Shown here one piece after another: positions 61,015 to 64,000 of a DNA stretch of 64,000 nt. Position 1 is the stretch's first letter, and every line of letters begins with the position of its first letter. The translations under genes and the position numbers were made by a program. The notes under the pieces are model-generated. The model searched no databases, had not been told where the DNA came from, and worked only from the letters and a program-made list of their open reading frames with translations. The DNA is from Eledone cirrhosa (taxonomy: Eukaryota > Mollusca > Cephalopoda > Octopoda > Eledonidae). The stretch covers positions 36,404,923 to 36,468,922 of the forward strand of contig OZ024741.1 in the NCBI GenBank assembly GCA_964016885.1, in the 5' to 3' direction.

Positions 61015-62284
61015 ACATCTCTTGTGTACCCATAGTTTCCATATGGGGCAGAGGATGGAATTTCTACCTACACCTTTCCTACATACTGAGCTAGGCCATT
61101 TCCCTGAGAGGATCTGGGTTCTGTTTTCTCGTCTACTTACAAGGACCTTAGTCTTTGTCAGGTTGACTTTCAGAACACTTCTTCCCTTGTAAGTAGACGA
61201 GAAAACAGAACCCAGATCCTCTCAGAGAAATGGCTTAGTTCAGTATTTAGGAAAGGTGTAGGTAGAAATTCCATCCTCTGCCCCATATGCAAACTATGGG
61301 TACACAAAAGATGTACTAGGTTCTCAGGAAGTTTAGCTAAGAGTGTAGACTTTACATGTAGCAGTTGCACTGGGACAGTAAGCAACAAACGATCACAGGA
61401 AACAAGCAGTACCAAATTTTGGGAGGGCTCTGTAGAAACAGTAGACAGCTTCTGCTACCTAGGTGACCGAATTAGCAGTGGAGGTGGATGTTCTGAAAGT
61501 ACAGTAACCAGGGTAAGAATGGGATGGAGGAATTTCAGGGAGCTACTACCACTGCTAGCTGCAAAAGGTTTTTCCCACAAAATAAAAGGCAGACTGTATG
61601 ATGCATGGTAGTGAGACCTATGCATTGTGTGCAGAAGACTTGCATAGATTAGAAAGAAATGAAGCTTGCATGCTCCGATGGATGTGTAATTGTAATATAT
61701 GTGAATGGCAAAGCATAAACGAATTGAGAGAGAGACTAAGCATAAGAAGAATTAAGTGCTGTGTGCAGGAGAGGAGATTGCGTTGGTATGGACATGTGTT
61801 GCATAAGGATGACAGCTGCATAAAAAGGTGAATAAAAGTTAATGGAGGCCTTGGAGTGGGGAAACCCGAGAAAATATGGGATGAGGTGATAAAAGGTGAT
61901 CTTGCCCAATTGCACTTCTCAAAGGTGATGACACAGGACCGAGACCTCTGACATTACACAGTAATACAGAAGACCCGACTTCCCATGAGTACAAGCCGAA
62001 GCTGAAGCATATAGACAGTATGCCCCAACCCCTTCCCACTGTAAAGTGATCGTGGAGGTGTCACGACAAAAAATCACCCAGTCCACACTGTAACGTGGCC
62101 ATGTAGGCGCTACGGTTAAAAGCACCCAGTACTCACTGTAAATGAGGTTGGTGTAGAAATCAAGCCAAAATCAGTTCTGAATGTGCAAGACACGGTCACC
62201 TGACCTGGCATTACCCACAAGAGGACAACTCGCCTAAGCCATGCTACCGTGGAAGAATGGATGTAAAATGGTGATGATGATGAT
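61015..62284 (+). mobile_element. RTE-like LINE with inverted 5' segment
   Basis: 61,015-61,175 is minus, 61,186-62,284 plus; both contain the same LINE segment around the zinc-finger region, so the inversion joint carries a duplication of about 150 bp. The plus part includes the C-terminal domain, full tail and GATGATGATGAT end next to TA. Confidence 0.85.
61186..61985 (+). pseudogene. RTE-like LINE protein C-terminal part
   Basis: Reads VSRRENRTQILSEKWLSSVF, GKGVGRNSILCPICKLWVHK, FTCSSCTGTVSNK, VETVDSFCYLGDRISSGGGC, then HGSETYALCAEDLHRLERNE, CMLRWMCNCNICEWQSINEL and RLRWYGHVLHKDDSCIKR with a stop. The zinc cluster has lost cysteines (SSVF), and a deletion near 61,603 and further stops mark it as dead. 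Same family as 30,234-31,428. Confidence 0.75.
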
Positions 62285-62312
62285 GGTATATATATATATA
62301 TATATATATATA

Positions 62313-62934
62313 CTAGCAGAATGGCCTGGCATTGCTCGGGATTCTAAACATAGATTGGCATGTTTATCTCTCCTTTCTGAAACAGTACAGAGAAGTACGG
62401 AATACCTTGGCCTTGGGATGGTGTCTACATTTTGTGCTTATAAAAAAAATTTGTCGTAGATTACCAGGCGTTTAACTTAATTGGGTGCCTGAGAGTAAAA
62501 TGTTCAACCCACGAAAGCCAAGACGATAGGGTTAAGTAAAAAGGCATTCGACAAACCGAACATGTATTTGTTGTGCTATGGTTAGAGATTGTAGTACTGA
62601 TATTATTTACGAAGTTTCTAAAAACAGTAGGAGGGTGGCATGAGCCTAATGAAAGCAATAGTTACAGAGCAGTAAGCATGTGGGACTGCAGTGGTGGAGA
62701 GTGGTGTTGTCTCATTCCTTTCAATGTTTCGTCGTTTGTTCACCAATTGATGCAGAAGTCCTAATGAAAAGTGAAGTCACCTTCGGTGAATAGGCAAATA
62801 ATTTTCCATTACGATTTTTCAAAAGCATGTAATTGCATTCCCTCTCTTTTTTCTTGTTGTTTTTGCTGCTGTTTATCTTTTGTTTTTGTGTATGCAAAAA
62901 TATTTGTACACTAATATATAATTATATATATAAA
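62313..62934 (-). mobile_element. Helitron 3' end (minus) and unassigned DNA
   Basis: CTAG complement at 62,313-62,316 preceded on the minus strand by ATCCCGAGCAATGCC, matching the 24,500-24,529 terminus (ATCCCGTGCAACGCC). How far the element reaches is not clear; 62,400-62,934 has no recognised motif. Confidence 0.5.
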
Positions 62935-64000
62935 TGGGAAAAAGATAGTCTGCTCCAAATCGATCCAATAGAAGGACCAGCGGTGCAAGTTAAAGGTAGT
63001 ATAATAAGTAAGGCAATCAAAGATATGAAGACAGGCAAGGCAGCTGGGCCTTCGGAGATAGTTGCTGAGATGTTGAAGGCATCTGGTATGGTGGGACACA
63101 CTATGGTCACCCGTATAGTTAACCAAGTAATACAGAATGGGGTCATACTGAAAGACTGGCGTAGCAGCATCATCATTAACTGCTACAAGGGTAAAGGGGA
63201 TTCTCTAGATAGGGGAAACTATAGAGGCATCAAATTAATTGACCAGGTCATGAAGGTCACAGAAAGAGTTATAGCGCAACTAATCAGAGAGCGAATTGAT
63301 CTAGATGAAATGCAGTTTGGGTTTGTGTCAGGTAAAAGTACCACAGACGCTCTTTTCCTTGTACGACAACTACAAGAGAAGTACCTAGCTAAAAGTAAAC
63401 CCCTCTACTTGGCTTTTGTAGACCTGGAGAAAGCTTTTGACAGAGTCCCCTGCTCCATTATCTGGTGGGCTCTCAGAAAACTAGGTGTAGATGAATGGCT
63501 TGTGAGAGCTATACAAGCTTTGTATAATGAAACAGTCAGTAAGGTTAGAATTAACAATGAATATTGTGAAGAATTTAGTGTAAAAGTTGGCGTTCATCAA
63601 GGCTCTGTCCTTAGCCCCTCTTATTTATTATTGCCCTTCAGGCTATAACAGAGGAGTTCAAAACTGGCTGCCCATGTGAACTCCTATACGCAGATGATCT
63701 AATTCTCATAGCTGAATCAATGGCCGAACTAGAGAAGAAATTCCAAACTTGGAAGCATGGCCTAGAATCAAAAGGCCTTAAAGTTAACTTGTCTAAGACT
63801 AAAGTTCTAGTTTGTAGAAAGGAAAATAGGTCACAGGTGCCCTCAGGGAAATGGCCATGCTCAGTGTGTAGGAAAGGAGTAGGCAGAAATTCCATTTTAT
63901 GTCCCAAATGCAAAGTATGGGTACATAAAAGATGTAGTGGGATCACAGGTAAACTATCTAAGAACGTAGACTTTATATGTGGCCAATGCTCAGGTGCAAT
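62935..64000 (+). mobile_element. RTE-like LINE, runs off window
   Basis: 5' truncated after a TA tract at about 62,930, then continuous LINE coding sequence to the end of the window. Best-preserved RT of this family here. Confidence 0.9.
62935..64000 (+). pseudogene. RTE-like LINE reverse transcriptase and zinc finger
   Basis: Reads AIKDMKTGKAAGPSEIVAEM, SSIIINCYKGKGDSLDRGNY, RGIKLIDQVMKV, FGFVSGKSTTDALFLVRQLQ, LAFVDLEKAFDRVPCSIIWW (motif A) and VGVHQGSVLSP (motif B). A single-base frame break in a C run near 63,617 follows; the other phase continues with CELLYADDLILIAESM (motif C, catalytic DD at about 63,690), FQTWKHGLESKGLKVNLSKT and the zinc cluster CSVCRKGVGRNSILCPKC with WVHKRCSGI. 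Apart from the one break the visible part is open. The C-terminal domain lies beyond 64,000. Confidence 0.85.

Overview
KIND OF DNA. This is repeat-dense, AT-rich nuclear DNA of an animal, most likely a cephalopod mollusc. The case rests on recognition, not on a search: several copies of a tRNA-derived SINE resembling the octopus OK/OR1/OR2 type, many 3' ends of a LINE/SINE lineage ending in (GAT)n with the core GCTAGCATGGGTTAGAC, a Penelope-like element (PLE) with a GIY-YIG endonuclease, and very abundant (TA)n and (TG)n. I find no host protein-coding gene and no convincing host RNA gene. Every open frame with recognisable homology belongs to a transposable element, and most are broken. LAYOUT. 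1-9.7 kb: simple repeats, a LINE with an inverted 5' half, a deleted pogo/Tigger element, SINE and LINE tails, (GATA)n-tailed LINE copies and TTAA-flanked MITEs. 9.7-12 kb: a 2.2-kb minisatellite. 12-16.4 kb: SINEs, a LINE 3' end, a 58-bp tandem block and a complete 201-bp Helitron. 16.5-24.8 kb: a 29-bp satellite, GACTATACCAGTAATATAG-like, split by a LINE and then by a 5.2-kb block whose right edge is a Helitron terminus. 25-31.4 kb: a decayed Jockey-like LINE with nested insertions, a 1.3-kb foldback and an RTE-like LINE. 31.4-46 kb: PLE territory, with a nearly intact copy at 34.2-39.2 kb joined head-to-head to an inverted partial copy, a mariner deletion derivative, and several snap-back palindromes. 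46.4-50.6 kb: a 4.15-kb LTR retrotransposon with gag, protease, RT, RNase H and integrase, and a well-formed -1 frameshift signal. 50.6-64 kb: PLE 5' fragments, foldbacks, SINEs, a zinc-finger LINE, a third PLE, and two RTE-like LINEs, the last running off the window. HOW THE PARTS RELATE. Three relationships stand out. (1) Hammerhead-ribozyme-like motifs occur in several foldback or PLE-derived repeats; two copies show compensatory changes in stem II and lie upstream of a shared conserved ORF start. (2) The tRNA-derived SINEs carry the same 3' tail as the RTE-like LINE copies, as expected if the SINE uses the LINE machinery. (3) Most foldbacks and PLE ends abut (TA)n tracts, pointing to TA-rich target choice, end-templated TA synthesis, or both. 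All family assignments are from recognition of protein motifs and termini; no database search was possible.
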